Assembly (NCBI GenBank): GCA_036005525.1
Contig: DASYQM010000188.1
Location: forward strand, 1-64,000
Source: UBA9676 sp036005525
Lineage (GTDB): Bacteria; Actinomycetota; Actinomycetes; Streptosporangiales; Streptosporangiaceae
DNA: 64,000 nucleotides
Direction of reading: 5' to 3'
Shown here: positions 11,821 to 20,081 of the stretch, piece by piece
Layout: every line of letters begins with the position of its first letter
Position numbering within the stretch: the stretch's first letter is position 1
Notes under the pieces: model-generated
Told to the model about the DNA's origin: nothing
Seen by the model: only the letters and a program-made list of their open reading frames with translations
Databases searched by the model: none
Program-made: the position numbers and the translations under genes

Positions 11821-12798
11821 ATGCGATCGGATCTCCGGAAACACCCGCGCGAGGCCACCGCGGTCGAAGCCGTCCGGCCGGATCGCGCCGATCCGGCCGC
11901 CGCTGAAGCGGGAGTGACGGCGCTGTACCAGGCGGACGCGCTCGGGTTAATGCGGGGCTCGCGCACATCATGCTCGGCGACCGGCCGAGCGCCGAGGACG
12001 TCGTCCAGGAAGCTTTCTGCGGGCTGTACCGCCGCTGGTCCCACCTGTCCGACACCGGCCGCGCGCTGCAGTACCTCCGGACGTCCGTGCTCAACGGCTG
12101 CCGCTCGGTGCGGCGTCGCCGGACGAGGCCGCGCGCCGAGCCGTACCACGGGCAACCTGTGGTATCGGCTGAAGCCGCCGTGATCACCGGCGAGGAGCGC
12201 CGGGAGGTGATCCGCGCCCTGCGATCCAGATCATCACGCTGGCCACCGGGGCGAAGAGGGAATGGGTGCTGCCCGGCAGTGGCTGGGCCGGGAATTTCAG
12301 GCCATTCGGCCAGCCGTTCTCATGGACGGCTGACGGGCGGAAGCTCGCGTTCCAGCAGTGGGGCGGGAAGTTCAACAACACCGCGCACGTCCGCGTTCTC
12401 GACACCACTGCACCGGGCGGCAGCCTCCTGTCAGCCAAGCTCATCGTGACATTCCCGGCCAGGACCGGGGTCTTGAGCTTGAACCTCGGGAACACGCTCA
12501 TGACGCCGGACGGCACCAAGATCGTCACCGCGACAACCATCTATCCGCGCCAGCAGTCCGGCCCTGAGCAGCTGGCGATCACGACGTTCTCCACGCGCAC
12601 GGGAAAGGTCGTGGCCTCGGAGGACGGTTCGCGATGCCAACGGGCTCGCAGGATGTCCTGTGGACCAGTCCTTCTGGCAGCACGCTGATCGTCACTGACC
12701 CCCGCGGGAAGCAGGGTGCGAGTGTGACCGGAGTTCTGACCGGAGGCAGGTTCACGCCGCTTCCCAGGGCTCCGCAAACCAACCAGATCGCCTGGTAA
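11821..12798 (+). pseudogene. Decayed fusion of a sigma factor and propeller protein (copy of 9835-11702)
   Basis: Three reading frames together spell a shortened copy of the preceding pair. The N-terminus runs in frame from 11821 to ADALGLM, then shifts near 11953-11957. LGDRPSAEDVVQEAFCGLY continues to ITGEERREVIRAL near 12220. There the sequence jumps to the middle of the propeller protein (QIITLATGAKREW, FSWTADGRKLAF, RVLDTTAPGG). Another shift near 12620-12640 leads to VLWTSPSGSTLIV and the final NQIAW before TAA at 12796. Sigma region 4, the membrane span and the first half of the propeller are missing, about 0.9 kb relative to the intact pair. It cannot encode a working sigma factor. 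Confidence 0.85.
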
Positions 12799-12894
12799 CG
12801 GTCGGGGCCGTAGCCCGTGTAGTAGAACCCGGAGGGTGTTCACGGCACTGTCCGTATCTTGGCGGCATGCGTGAGACTTGTCGCGGAGGTGATC

Positions 12895-13749
12895 GTGGAC
12901 AAGAACGTGATCGGAGTGCTGCATCCCGGAGAGATGGGCGCCGCCATTGGCGGCTGCCTCACCCAGCAGGGGCTCACGGTGCTGTGGGCGTCTGCCGGGC
13001 GCGGTCCCGCTACTGCCGCGCGGGCGGAAGCTGCGGGGATGCACGATGTCGGTACGGCTGGCGAGATGTCGGGGCAGGCGGGCGTGATCTTGTCGGTTTG
13101 CCCGCCGCACGCAGCGCTGGAGGTGGCCCGCTCGGTGGGTGGCTTCCGCGGCATCTACGTGGACGCGAACGCGGTGTCACCGGCGACATCCCGCGAGGTC
13201 GCCAAGGCAGTTGAGGCTGGGGGCGCCGAGTATGTGGACGGCGGCATCATCGGCGCTCCGCCGCGGTCACCGGGCGACAGCCGCCTGTATCTCTCTGGGC
13301 CGCAGGCGGCACGGATCGCGGAACTGTTCGCCAGGACGGCTCTCGACGCGCAGGTGATCGGCGAGGAGATCGGCCAGGCTTCCGCCGTCAAGATGGCCTA
13401 CGCCGCCTGGACCAAGGGCACCGCCGCCCTGCTCCTCGCCATTCGAGCCCTTGCCCGCGCCGAAAACGTCGAGCAGGCCCTACTCGCGGAGTGGCAGCAG
13501 TCCCAGCCAGCCCTGACCGCCCGCCCCCATGTGGCGGCGCGGTCAGCGATAGAGAAAGGCTGGCGCTGGGTAGCCGAAATGGAAGAAATCGCCGCTGCCA
13601 TGTCCGCCGCCGGCCTCCCGCCCGGATTCCACCAGGCAGCCGCAACCATCTACACCCGCGTCCCCCACGCTACAACCCCCTCACCAACCAGCGAGCCCTC
13701 GCTAAAAACCGTTATCGACGCGCTGCTGGCCAAGCAGTCTCCCGCCTAA
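12895..13749 (+). CDS. NAD(P)-dependent beta-hydroxyacid dehydrogenase-like oxidoreductase
   Basis: This 284-residue protein belongs to the 6-phosphogluconate/3-hydroxyisobutyrate dehydrogenase-like superfamily. The N-terminal Rossmann fold shows VIGVLHPGEMGAAIGG. The substrate-binding stretch YVDGGIIGAPP lies near residue 120, followed by an all-alpha C-terminal domain (SAVKMAYAAWTKG carries the candidate catalytic Lys). The chosen GTG at 12895 follows CGGAGG by 5 bases and starts just before the Rossmann strand. A TTG at 12859 would add 12 residues. The substrate is unknown. Confidence 0.82.
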   Translation: MDKNVIGVLHPGEMGAAIGGCLTQQGLTVLWASAGRGPATAARAEAAGMHDVGTAGEMSGQAGVILSVCPPHAALEVARSVGGFRGIYVDANAVSPATSREVAKAVEAGGAEYVDGGIIGAPPRSPGDSRLYLSGPQAARIAELFARTALDAQVIGEEIGQASAVKMAYAAWTKGTAALLLAIRALARAENVEQALLAEWQQSQPALTARPHVAARSAIEKGWRWVAEMEEIAAAMSAAGLPPGFHQAAATIYTRVPHATTPSPTSEPSLKTVIDALLAKQSPA

Positions 13750-13785
13750 TGGGGAGCAACGACCAGCTGAGCCCCAAGCACGGGC

Positions 13786-13845
13786 GGCGTGCACGTCCGG
13801 CAAGGCGTTCAGCCGGCCGGACATGCACGTCCGCACGGGCCTAAG
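13786..13845. repeat. Second copy of the 83-140 repeat, hairpin-forming
   Basis: About 58 bases match 83-140 with roughly 90% identity. The core is an inverted repeat, GTCCGGC-loop-GCCGGCCGGAC, flanked by TGCACGTCCG on both sides. It sits at the junction of two convergent genes (dehydrogenase ending at 13749, glyS ending at 13809). The glyS stop codon (13809-13811) falls in the loop. Confidence 0.6.
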
Positions 13846-15248
13846 CAGCTCCGCGCGGCTTCAGCAGCCGTCAGGCGCTCAGAAAGATAGGCCTCGAGCC
13901 CGTCGATCCCCACCCGGTCCTGGTGCATCGAGTCGCGCTCCCGGACGGTCACCGCCTGGTCGTTCAGGGTCTCGAAGTCCACGGTGACGCAGTACGGCGT
14001 GCCGATCTCGTCCTGACGGCGGTAGCGCCGGCCGATCGCGCTCGCGTCGTCGAAATCGACATTCCAGTGCTTGCGCAGCTGCGCCGCCAGTTTGCGGGCC
14101 TTGGGTGACAGGTCGGCGTTGCGGGACAGTGGGAGCACCGCGGCCTTCACCGGGGCGATCCGGTGATCCAGCCGCAGCACCGTCCGCTTCTCCAGGTTGC
14201 CCTTGGCGTCCGGCGCCTCGTCTTCCGCATAGCCGTCCATCAGGAACACCAGCATGGACCGGTCGACCCCGGCCGCCGGCTCGATGACATAGGGGATGTA
14301 CCGCTCGCCGGAGTCGGCCTCCAGGTAGGACATGTCCTGCCCGGAGGCCCGGCCATGGGTGGTCAGGTCGTAGTCGGTGCGGTTCGCGATCCCCTCCAGC
14401 TCGCCCCACTCGCTGCCGGGGAAGCCGTACCGGTACTCGATGTCCACCGTCCGCTTCGAGTAGTGGGACAGCTTCTCCTGCGGGTGCTGGTAGAGGCGCA
14501 GGTTCTCCTTGCGGACGCCCAGATCGGTGTACCAGCCGAACCTGGTGGTGATCCAGTGCTCGTGCCACTCCTCGTCAGTGCCCGGCTTGACGAAGAACTC
14601 CATCTCCATCTGCTCGAACTCGCGGGTGCGGAAGATGAAGTTGCCCGGCGTGATCTCGTTGCGGAACGACTTGCCGATCTGCCCAATCCCGAACGGGATC
14701 TTCTTTCGGGAGGTCTGCAGCACGTTGCGGAAGTTGATGAAGATGCCCTGCGCGGTCTCCGGCCGGAGGTAGGCCAAGCCCGACTCGTCCTCGGTGGGGC
14801 CGAGGTAAGTGCGCAGCAGCGCGTTGAACATGCGCGGCTCGGTGAACGCCCCTCTGGTGCCGCAGTTCGGGCACGTGATCTGGGCCAGGCCTTCGGCGGG
14901 CGGGTGGCCGTGGCGCTCCTCGTATGCCTCGATCAGATGATCGGGGCGGAACCGCCGGTGGCAGGACTGGCACTCGGTCAGCGGGTCCACGAACTCGGTG
15001 ACGTGGCCGCTCGCCTCCCAGACCTCCCGGGCGAGGATGACGCTGGAGTCCAGGCCGACGATGTCGTCGCGCTCCTGCACCATGGACTTCCACCACTGCC
15101 GCTTGACGTTGTTCTTCATCTCGACGCCGAGGGGGCCGTAGTCCCACGAAGCGCGCAGCCCTCCGTAGATCTCGCTGGAGGGGTAGACCAGGCCGCGGCG
15201 CTTGCTGAGGCTGACGATCGTATCGATGAGGTCGGTGCGGCGTGCCAT
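13809..15248 (-). CDS. glyS: Glycyl-tRNA synthetase (dimeric, class II)
   Basis: This 479-residue enzyme charges tRNA-Gly. It is the single-chain eukaryote/archaea-like type also used by actinobacteria. Class II motif 2 is visible as SFRNEITP with REFEQMEMEFF. A zinc-ribbon insertion has CQSCHRRF and CPNCGT, and TDYDLTTHGR and GVDRSMLVFLMDGY are also present. The anticodon-binding domain is C-terminal. The ATG at 15248 (ARRTDLIDTIVSLSKRRG) is the family's normal start; upstream in-frame sequence is unrelated. The last 16 or so residues (EAARSCLGPCGRACPAG) are unusual and are encoded by the dispersed repeat at 13786-13845. Confidence 0.97.
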   Translation of the reverse strand: MARRTDLIDTIVSLSKRRGLVYPSSEIYGGLRASWDYGPLGVEMKNNVKRQWWKSMVQERDDIVGLDSSVILAREVWEASGHVTEFVDPLTECQSCHRRFRPDHLIEAYEERHGHPPAEGLAQITCPNCGTRGAFTEPRMFNALLRTYLGPTEDESGLAYLRPETAQGIFINFRNVLQTSRKKIPFGIGQIGKSFRNEITPGNFIFRTREFEQMEMEFFVKPGTDEEWHEHWITTRFGWYTDLGVRKENLRLYQHPQEKLSHYSKRTVDIEYRYGFPGSEWGELEGIANRTDYDLTTHGRASGQDMSYLEADSGERYIPYVIEPAAGVDRSMLVFLMDGYAEDEAPDAKGNLEKRTVLRLDHRIAPVKAAVLPLSRNADLSPKARKLAAQLRKHWNVDFDDASAIGRRYRRQDEIGTPYCVTVDFETLNDQAVTVRERDSMHQDRVGIDGLEAYLSERLTAAEAARSCLGPCGRACPAG

Positions 15249-15493
15249 GGGCAGAACTCCATCCGGCTGGCGGTCGGCGGGCAGGTGTGAGCCCCACGGA
15301 AGCGGGGTGCGTGCGCCCAAGCTTAGCCCCGGCCCGGGTGTGCCGGTGCCGGGCCCGGAGCGCGGCCTAAAACATCCGGCAGGAATCATCTCCCCCTGCG
15401 CACCAGCGACCATCGGGATGAAAGCTGGCCGTATATTTGGCGGAAACGTGACGGCATGGGAAGTGCCACCGGGGCCACGGGGAGGATGACCGG

Positions 15494-15910
15494 ATGCCGA
15501 AACGCCGCCAAACCCGGGCCGGCGGCCGGCCGCGATCCGGCAGGCAGCGGCCGCGCGGGACGACTTCCGGCCGCCCGGGAACGCAGGGTGGCCGCCCCGT
15601 GCCAGCCGGCGGCCTCGGCACGCCAGGCGCCTCTGAGACCCGGCAGGCCGTGGAACGCTTCAGCGCCCGGGCTCTGGTTTTCCTCCAGCAGCTGCCCCGG
15701 TGGGTCCTGCTGCTGGTGGTGCTGGCGCTAATGATTACGGGCTTCTTTGTGCACGGTGTGATCGGGGCGGTGGCGCTGCTGCTTGTCGGCATCTTCCTGG
15801 GCTGGCTCGCCTACCTGTCGTGGCCCAGAGTCAACCTCTCGGGACGGGCTCTGCGCGTGATCGCGGTCACCTGCATGGTGGTGCTCGCCGTGTGGCAGGC
15901 CAGGCGCTAG
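15494..15910 (+). CDS. DUF6703-like small membrane protein
   Basis: This 138-residue protein has a basic, Gly/Arg-rich cytoplasmic N-terminus of about 55 residues. Two hydrophobic helices follow (WVLLLVVLALMITGFF and AVALLLVGIFLGWLAYL), then a third shorter one near the end (VIAVTCMVVLAVW). The ATG at 15494 follows a GGGGAGG motif. A conserved membrane protein with this layout is found beside uppS/glyS in actinomycetes (recalled as DUF6703). Function is unknown. Confidence 0.78.
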   Translation: MPKRRQTRAGGRPRSGRQRPRGTTSGRPGTQGGRPVPAGGLGTPGASETRQAVERFSARALVFLQQLPRWVLLLVVLALMITGFFVHGVIGAVALLLVGIFLGWLAYLSWPRVNLSGRALRVIAVTCMVVLAVWQARR

Positions 15911-15952
15911 CAGACCCCTCCTCGTGCCGGCCGCGCTGGGCCGGGCGGCGGG

Positions 15953-16738
15953 CTAGACGGGCAGCGGGTTCGGCGTGGCGCCCCCGTACCGGCGGTCCCG
16001 GCTGGCGTAGATCTCGCAGGCGTACCACAGGTGACGCCGGTCGAAGTCGGGAAAGAGCGTGTCGAGGAAGACGAACTCCGCGTATGCGGACTGCCAGAGC
16101 AGGAAGTTGGAAACCCGCTGCTCGCCCGATGACCGGATAAAGAGGTCCACATCCGGGATCTCCGGCTCATCCAGGTAGCGGGCGAACACCTTCTCGTCGA
16201 CCGCACCGGGCTTGAGCCGCCCGGCGGCCACATCCGCCGCGATCGCCGCCGCGGCGTCGGCGATCTCGGCCCGTGCGCCGTAGTTCACGCAAAACTGAAG
16301 CGTGAGGACCGAGTTGCCCGCCGTCAGGCGTTCCGCGTCCTCGAGCTCGGAGATCACACTGCGCCAGAGCCGGGGACGGCGGCCGGCCCAGCGGACCCGA
16401 ACGCCCATCTCGTGCAGCTGGTCGCGGCGGCGCCGGATGACGTCGCGGTTGAACCCCATCAGGAACCGGACCTCGTCCGGGGACCGCCGCCAGTTCTCCG
16501 TGGAGAACGCATACGCGGACAGGTACGGGATGCCAAGCTCGATCGCGCCCATGATCACGTCGAAGAGGGAATACTCCCCCCGCTTGTGGCCCTCGGTCCT
16601 CGGCAGGCCGCGCTCCTTGGCCCAGCGCCCGTTGCCGTCCATGACCAGTGCGACGTGGCGGGGCAGGAACTCGGGCGCGATGGCCGGGGGCCGCGCTCCC
16701 CCGGCGTGCGGGTCGGGCGGGCGCACGGAAGTCCTCAC
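15953..16738 (-). CDS. uppS: Isoprenyl transferase (undecaprenyl/decaprenyl diphosphate synthase type)
   Basis: This cis-prenyltransferase makes the polyprenyl diphosphate carrier used for peptidoglycan assembly. It shows the catalytic P-loop VALVMDGNGRWAKERGLPR, the GHKRG box, AFSTENWRR, and the C-terminal IRSSGEQRVSNFLLW with AYAEFVF. The GTG at 16738 has a GAGGAG motif 7 bases upstream and lies just after the recO stop, so it is preferred (261 residues). An ATG at 16774 would add 12 residues and overlap recO. The pairing with recO matches the Rv2361c-type synthase locus. Confidence 0.95.
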   Translation of the reverse strand: MRTSVRPPDPHAGGARPPAIAPEFLPRHVALVMDGNGRWAKERGLPRTEGHKRGEYSLFDVIMGAIELGIPYLSAYAFSTENWRRSPDEVRFLMGFNRDVIRRRRDQLHEMGVRVRWAGRRPRLWRSVISELEDAERLTAGNSVLTLQFCVNYGARAEIADAAAAIAADVAAGRLKPGAVDEKVFARYLDEPEIPDVDLFIRSSGEQRVSNFLLWQSAYAEFVFLDTLFPDFDRRHLWYACEIYASRDRRYGGATPNPLPV

Positions 16739-16757
16739 GCTGGCTCCTCGGCGCGTG

Positions 16758-17546
16758 TCACGCGTGCTCCACATGTCGCAGCGAGCGGATCGAATGCTCC
16801 AGGTGCCACTGCAGGTACGCGGCGACCAGACCGCTGCACTCTACTTGGTGCCTTCGCTCCGCCGCGTCCGCATGCGCCCAGTCGCCGCGCAGCAGCGCGC
16901 TCATCAGGGCGATCGTGTGGACAGACGGCGTCGCAGCCCCCGGCTGCCGACAGGACTGGCAGGTCAGGCCGCCGGCGGCGATCGCGAAGGCCCGTGACCC
17001 GCCGGTAACGCCGCCTGCCCGGCCCGGCGCGCCCGTGCCGCCGTTGCCGTCGGCCAGGTCGGTGGCCCCGCACAGGGCACACTCGGACAAGGCGGGCGCG
17101 TAGCCGGCGACCGCGAGCGAGCGGAGCAGGAACGCGTCGAGCACCAGCCGCGGATCGTGCGCCCCCTCTCCGAGCGCCCGCAGCCCACCGACCAGGAGCA
17201 GGAACTGGCGCAGCGCGGGCTCCTTCTCGACCGGGGTGAACCGCTCGGCGGTTTCCAGCATCGCCGTGCCGCTGGTGTAACGGGGGTAGTCGACGGACAG
17301 CGGCTCGCCGTAGGCCCGCACCGTGTCCGCCTGGGTGACGTAATCCAGCGAGCGGCCCGTGTGGAGCTGGAGGTCCACGTGGGTGAACGGCTCCAGCCGG
17401 GCGCCGAACCGCGACTTCGTCCGGCGAACGCCCTTGCCCACGGCGCGGACGCGCCCGGTACGCCGGGTAAGGATGGTGACGATGCGGTCGGCCTCACCCA
17501 GGTCCTGGGTGCGCAGCACGATCCCGTCGTCGACGTACAGCCCCAC
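16758..17546 (-). CDS. recO: DNA repair protein RecO
   Basis: RecO works with RecR in loading RecA at gaps. The N-terminal OB fold begins with GLYVDDGIVLRTQDLGEADR and VRRTKSRFGARLEP. The C-terminal zinc-binding region has CALCGATD and CQSCRQPG, separated by a Gly-rich insertion that is longer than usual. The GTG at 17546 places the start where the family normally begins. Another GTG at 17564 would add six residues, and neither has a clear Shine-Dalgarno sequence. It lies directly upstream of uppS and is probably co-transcribed. Confidence 0.94.
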   Translation of the reverse strand: MGLYVDDGIVLRTQDLGEADRIVTILTRRTGRVRAVGKGVRRTKSRFGARLEPFTHVDLQLHTGRSLDYVTQADTVRAYGEPLSVDYPRYTSGTAMLETAERFTPVEKEPALRQFLLLVGGLRALGEGAHDPRLVLDAFLLRSLAVAGYAPALSECALCGATDLADGNGGTGAPGRAGGVTGGSRAFAIAAGGLTCQSCRQPGAATPSVHTIALMSALLRGDWAHADAAERRHQVECSGLVAAYLQWHLEHSIRSLRHVEHA

Positions 17547-17592
17547 CCGTATATTGTCGCGCACGAGTGCCGCACCGGGCGGCCACGGCGCG

Positions 17593-18257
17593 TCAGACGG
17601 GGATGTTCAGCAGCAGGCGGCCGCTTCCCGACTCGATGCGCAGCGCGGTCAGCCTGCCCACGGGGATCGCGCTCGTGCCCGCCACCCTGGCCATGCCGTC
17701 ATAGGTGGCGCTCCAGGTGCCCGCGACGTCGGATTCGCGGGCCGAGACGGCCACCACGATGCAGCGCTCGCCCGCCTGCAGCCCGGCCACGGTCAGCTCG
17801 ATCTCGGCGCCGGTGGGCGCCGCGTGCAGCCGTGCCGCACCGTGCACGCCTGTGGCGTGGTCAAAGGCCTGGAACGTCGGCGCCGACCGCCCCAGGCCGA
17901 CGGCGGCGAGCACCGCCACGGCTGCCCCGGCCACGGCTACGGCGGCCCCGGCGATCCACCTCCGGCCCGCCCGCCGCCGGGCCGGCCGCCGCCGGGGCGG
18001 CCGCAACGCCGGCAGCGGCGGACCGCCGGGCGCTCGTTCCCCGTATCCGTGCTTCCCGGGTTCGACCACCCGGGCAGCCCCGCCGGGCCCGGCAAGCTGG
18101 CTGAGCAGGCCGCGTACCGGAACGAGGTCGTCGTAGTCCATCCGGCAGCCGGCGCATGTCTCGAGATGCCTGATCAACCGGGCGCGGGCGCCGCCGTCGA
18201 GGGCCCAACCAGGTAGGCGCCTATGTCCCCGCGCCACCCGGCACATGACTGGCTCAT
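17593..18257 (-). pseudogene. Zinc-finger anti-sigma factor with a one-base frameshift
   Basis: An ATG at 18257 follows GGAGGAG and starts the typical anti-sigma N-terminus MSQSCAGWRGDIGAYLVG. That frame then ends early at a TGA. The adjacent frame continues exactly in register with ALDGGARARLIRHLETCAGCRMDYDD, which carries the zinc motif HxxxCxxC. Restoring one G in the run at 18204-18206 (three G on the coding strand; four would fix the frame) joins them. A membrane helix (AGAAVAVAGAAVAVLAAVG) and an extracytoplasmic domain follow, similar to the one in 19173-19985. It may be a real mutation or a sequencing error in a G run. It lies 30 bp after the lipoprotein gene. Confidence 0.8.
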
Positions 18258-18287
18258 GGTCTCCTCCCGTGCCCGGCCGGCCCGGCG

Positions 18288-18923
18288 CTAGTATCCGGAG
18301 CCGCCCTGGTATCCCGGCCCGCCGGTGGGCGCCGCCCCGCCTCCCGACCCGGAGGCCGCGCCGCTGGCCGTGACCGCCTGCCAGGTGAAGGAGGTGCCGC
18401 CGAAGGAGTCGGTGAAGTTGCTGCCGCGAGCCTGGCCGGGAGACTGGTCCAGCTTGAACGTGTACAGCGGCCTGCCGTTGTACGTGAGCTGGGTCCGGCC
18501 GCCGTCCTGGCGGTGGATGGTGGCGAGCACCCCGGTCAGGCCGCTGGGTGCGTGCAGGCCGGTTCCCGATGTGACCGTCACCGGGAACCAGAAGCTGAGA
18601 CAGCTGCCGGTGCACCGGATCTGGCCGTGTGCCTCCTGCTCGGGCGAGTAGACGGTCTTGCCTGAGGGGCTCACGAGGACGGTGCCCAGTCCCGCCAGCT
18701 GACGGGTGGTGACCACCGCCGTGTTTCCGGCCAGATGGCTGCCGCCGGTACTTCCGGCGCCACCCGGACTTCCGCCGCCGGCCCCGCATGCCACCAGGAC
18801 GGTGGCAGCCGCCGCTCCTGCCAGCCCGGCCAGGGCTGCGCGGGGTGTGCACAGCCCGCTCCCGGCAGCGGCCGGTTCATTGAATGTGCGCTCCGGAACC
18901 GTCTGGGTGTATTCGGTCGTCAT
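18288..18923 (-). CDS. Lipoprotein with COG4315/PF03640-type repeat domain
   Basis: This 211-residue protein has an N-terminal export signal ending in a lipobox-like TVLVAC, so Cys near residue 46 is probably lipidated. The mature part shows paired repeats of the secreted-repeat type: VLVSPSGKTVYSPEQE with CTGSCLSFWFPVTV, then LTYNGRPLYTFKLDQSPGQ. The C-terminus is Gly/Ser-rich. Family members are linked to electron-transfer or stress functions only loosely. Its neighbour is the frameshifted anti-sigma gene on the same strand, which suggests a former sigma/anti-sigma/lipoprotein unit. Confidence 0.85.
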   Translation of the reverse strand: MTTEYTQTVPERTFNEPAAAGSGLCTPRAALAGLAGAAAATVLVACGAGGGSPGGAGSTGGSHLAGNTAVVTTRQLAGLGTVLVSPSGKTVYSPEQEAHGQIRCTGSCLSFWFPVTVTSGTGLHAPSGLTGVLATIHRQDGGRTQLTYNGRPLYTFKLDQSPGQARGSNFTDSFGGTSFTWQAVTASGAASGSGGGAAPTGGPGYQGGSGY

Positions 18924-19004
18924 ACCTCAGCCCCGCTTCTTTCGTTCTGCCGTGTCGTTTCCTGATTGCTGAGACGCGGCGGATGGCCGTCATGTTCAGA
19001 TACG

Positions 19005-19046
19005 GCCCGGGAAAGGTGGTGGCGCGCCCGGGAAAGGCGGCGGGGG
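19005..19046. repeat. Two 21-bp direct repeats
   Basis: GCCCGGGAAAGG followed by GTGGTGG or CGGCGGG occurs at 19005 and 19026. The repeats lie upstream of the lipoprotein gene (start 18923), so they could be part of its control region. Nothing else is recognised in 18924-19172. Confidence 0.4.
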
Positions 19047-19172
19047 CGCGGCGATCACGCTCCCGGCGGGCACGCGCCAGCAGAAATCCGCGGCCCAGGC
19101 CCGGCGATTATGGAGCCGCTGCCGCGCCGGTGCTCCGCCGCGCGCCATCGGCGGTAACGGCTGGCGGCCCCG

Positions 19173-19985
19173 CTACGGCCGTCCGGCCGCGATCGTGACC
19201 AGGCTCCTGGTGGCGGTCTGCACCTGAAGGCTGGCAATGTCTGACGGCCGCCACGCCGCGCTGGCGGAAACGGTAACCGGGCCCGGGCTCCAGGCGTCCC
19301 ACACGCCGGCCACCTCGCTCTGGCCCGACCGGGAGCGGACGACCAGCCAGCAATGGACGTTGAGCGGCAGCCCGCTGACCCGCAGCCGGATGCTGGTCCC
19401 CCACGAGGTCGCGGTCAGCGCCGCGACGGCGCGGACGTGGGCCGCCGGGTTGGCGCCCGACACCGTCATGGCCGGGGCGGCTGGCTGGCTGCCGCCATGG
19501 GGGGCGAGCAGGTAACCGCCGGCGAGGCCAGCCACTGCCGCCGCAACGGCGGTCAGGAGGGCGGCCCAGCGCGGCCGGGACCGCCGGGGGCGGCCCGGGG
19601 CGAGCACTCCCCCGGGCGGGCTGCGGCGAGCGCGTGCCGGGGCGGCCACTGGCCCGGGCGCGGCTAGGCTAAAAACGGCCGGGCCGGGCGCGGCCAGGCG
19701 AAGGTCGGGCGGAACGCGGGCGAGCAGCCCGGGCAGCGGCGCCAGGCGGGCCAGTTCGGCGCGGCATGCCGCGCAGCCGGGCAGATGGGCCTCGACGCGA
19801 AGACGTTCGGAGGCGTGCTGCCAGCCCCGCAGCATGGTTTCCTGGACGACATCCTCCGCGGCCTGGACATCGCCGTTGACAAGCGGCAGCACGAACCCGA
19901 CCAGGGGCACCCGGTAGGAGTGCATCCAGGTATCTGCCCGGTCGTCACACTCCGATGCCGCCACGACAGTAATACGCCGGCGCAC
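19173..19985 (-). pseudogene. In-frame chimera: sigma factor N-terminus fused to an anti-sigma factor
   Basis: This open frame of 270 codons begins like an ECF sigma factor (DTWMHSYRVPLVGFVLPLVNG, AAEDVVQETMLRGWQHA, regions 2.1-2.2). It then changes within SERLRVEAHL to an anti-sigma zinc finger (HLPGCAACRAELARL). A single membrane helix follows near residue 145 (ALLTAVAAAVAGLAGGYLL), then an extracytoplasmic domain (SEVAGVWDAW) similar to that of 17593-18257. The rest of region 2, all of region 4 and the first anti-sigma residues are missing, as expected from a deletion between adjacent sigma and anti-sigma genes. Start is GTG 19985 or GTG 19964. It might still be expressed as a membrane protein. 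Confidence 0.7.
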
Positions 19986-20081
19986 CCCGCCACGTTCATC
20001 GCCGGGGCATCATCTGTGGCGCTGCCCGCGCCCGGGCGGATCACCGGACCGGCCGCCGGGCGCGGGACCAGCCACGCGGAG

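Noticed and set aside
18055..18075. CCCGGGTTCGACCACCCGGG as a tRNA T-arm
   Set aside because: The loop length is wrong and the sequence lies within the coding part of the anti-sigma gene with no other tRNA arms nearby.
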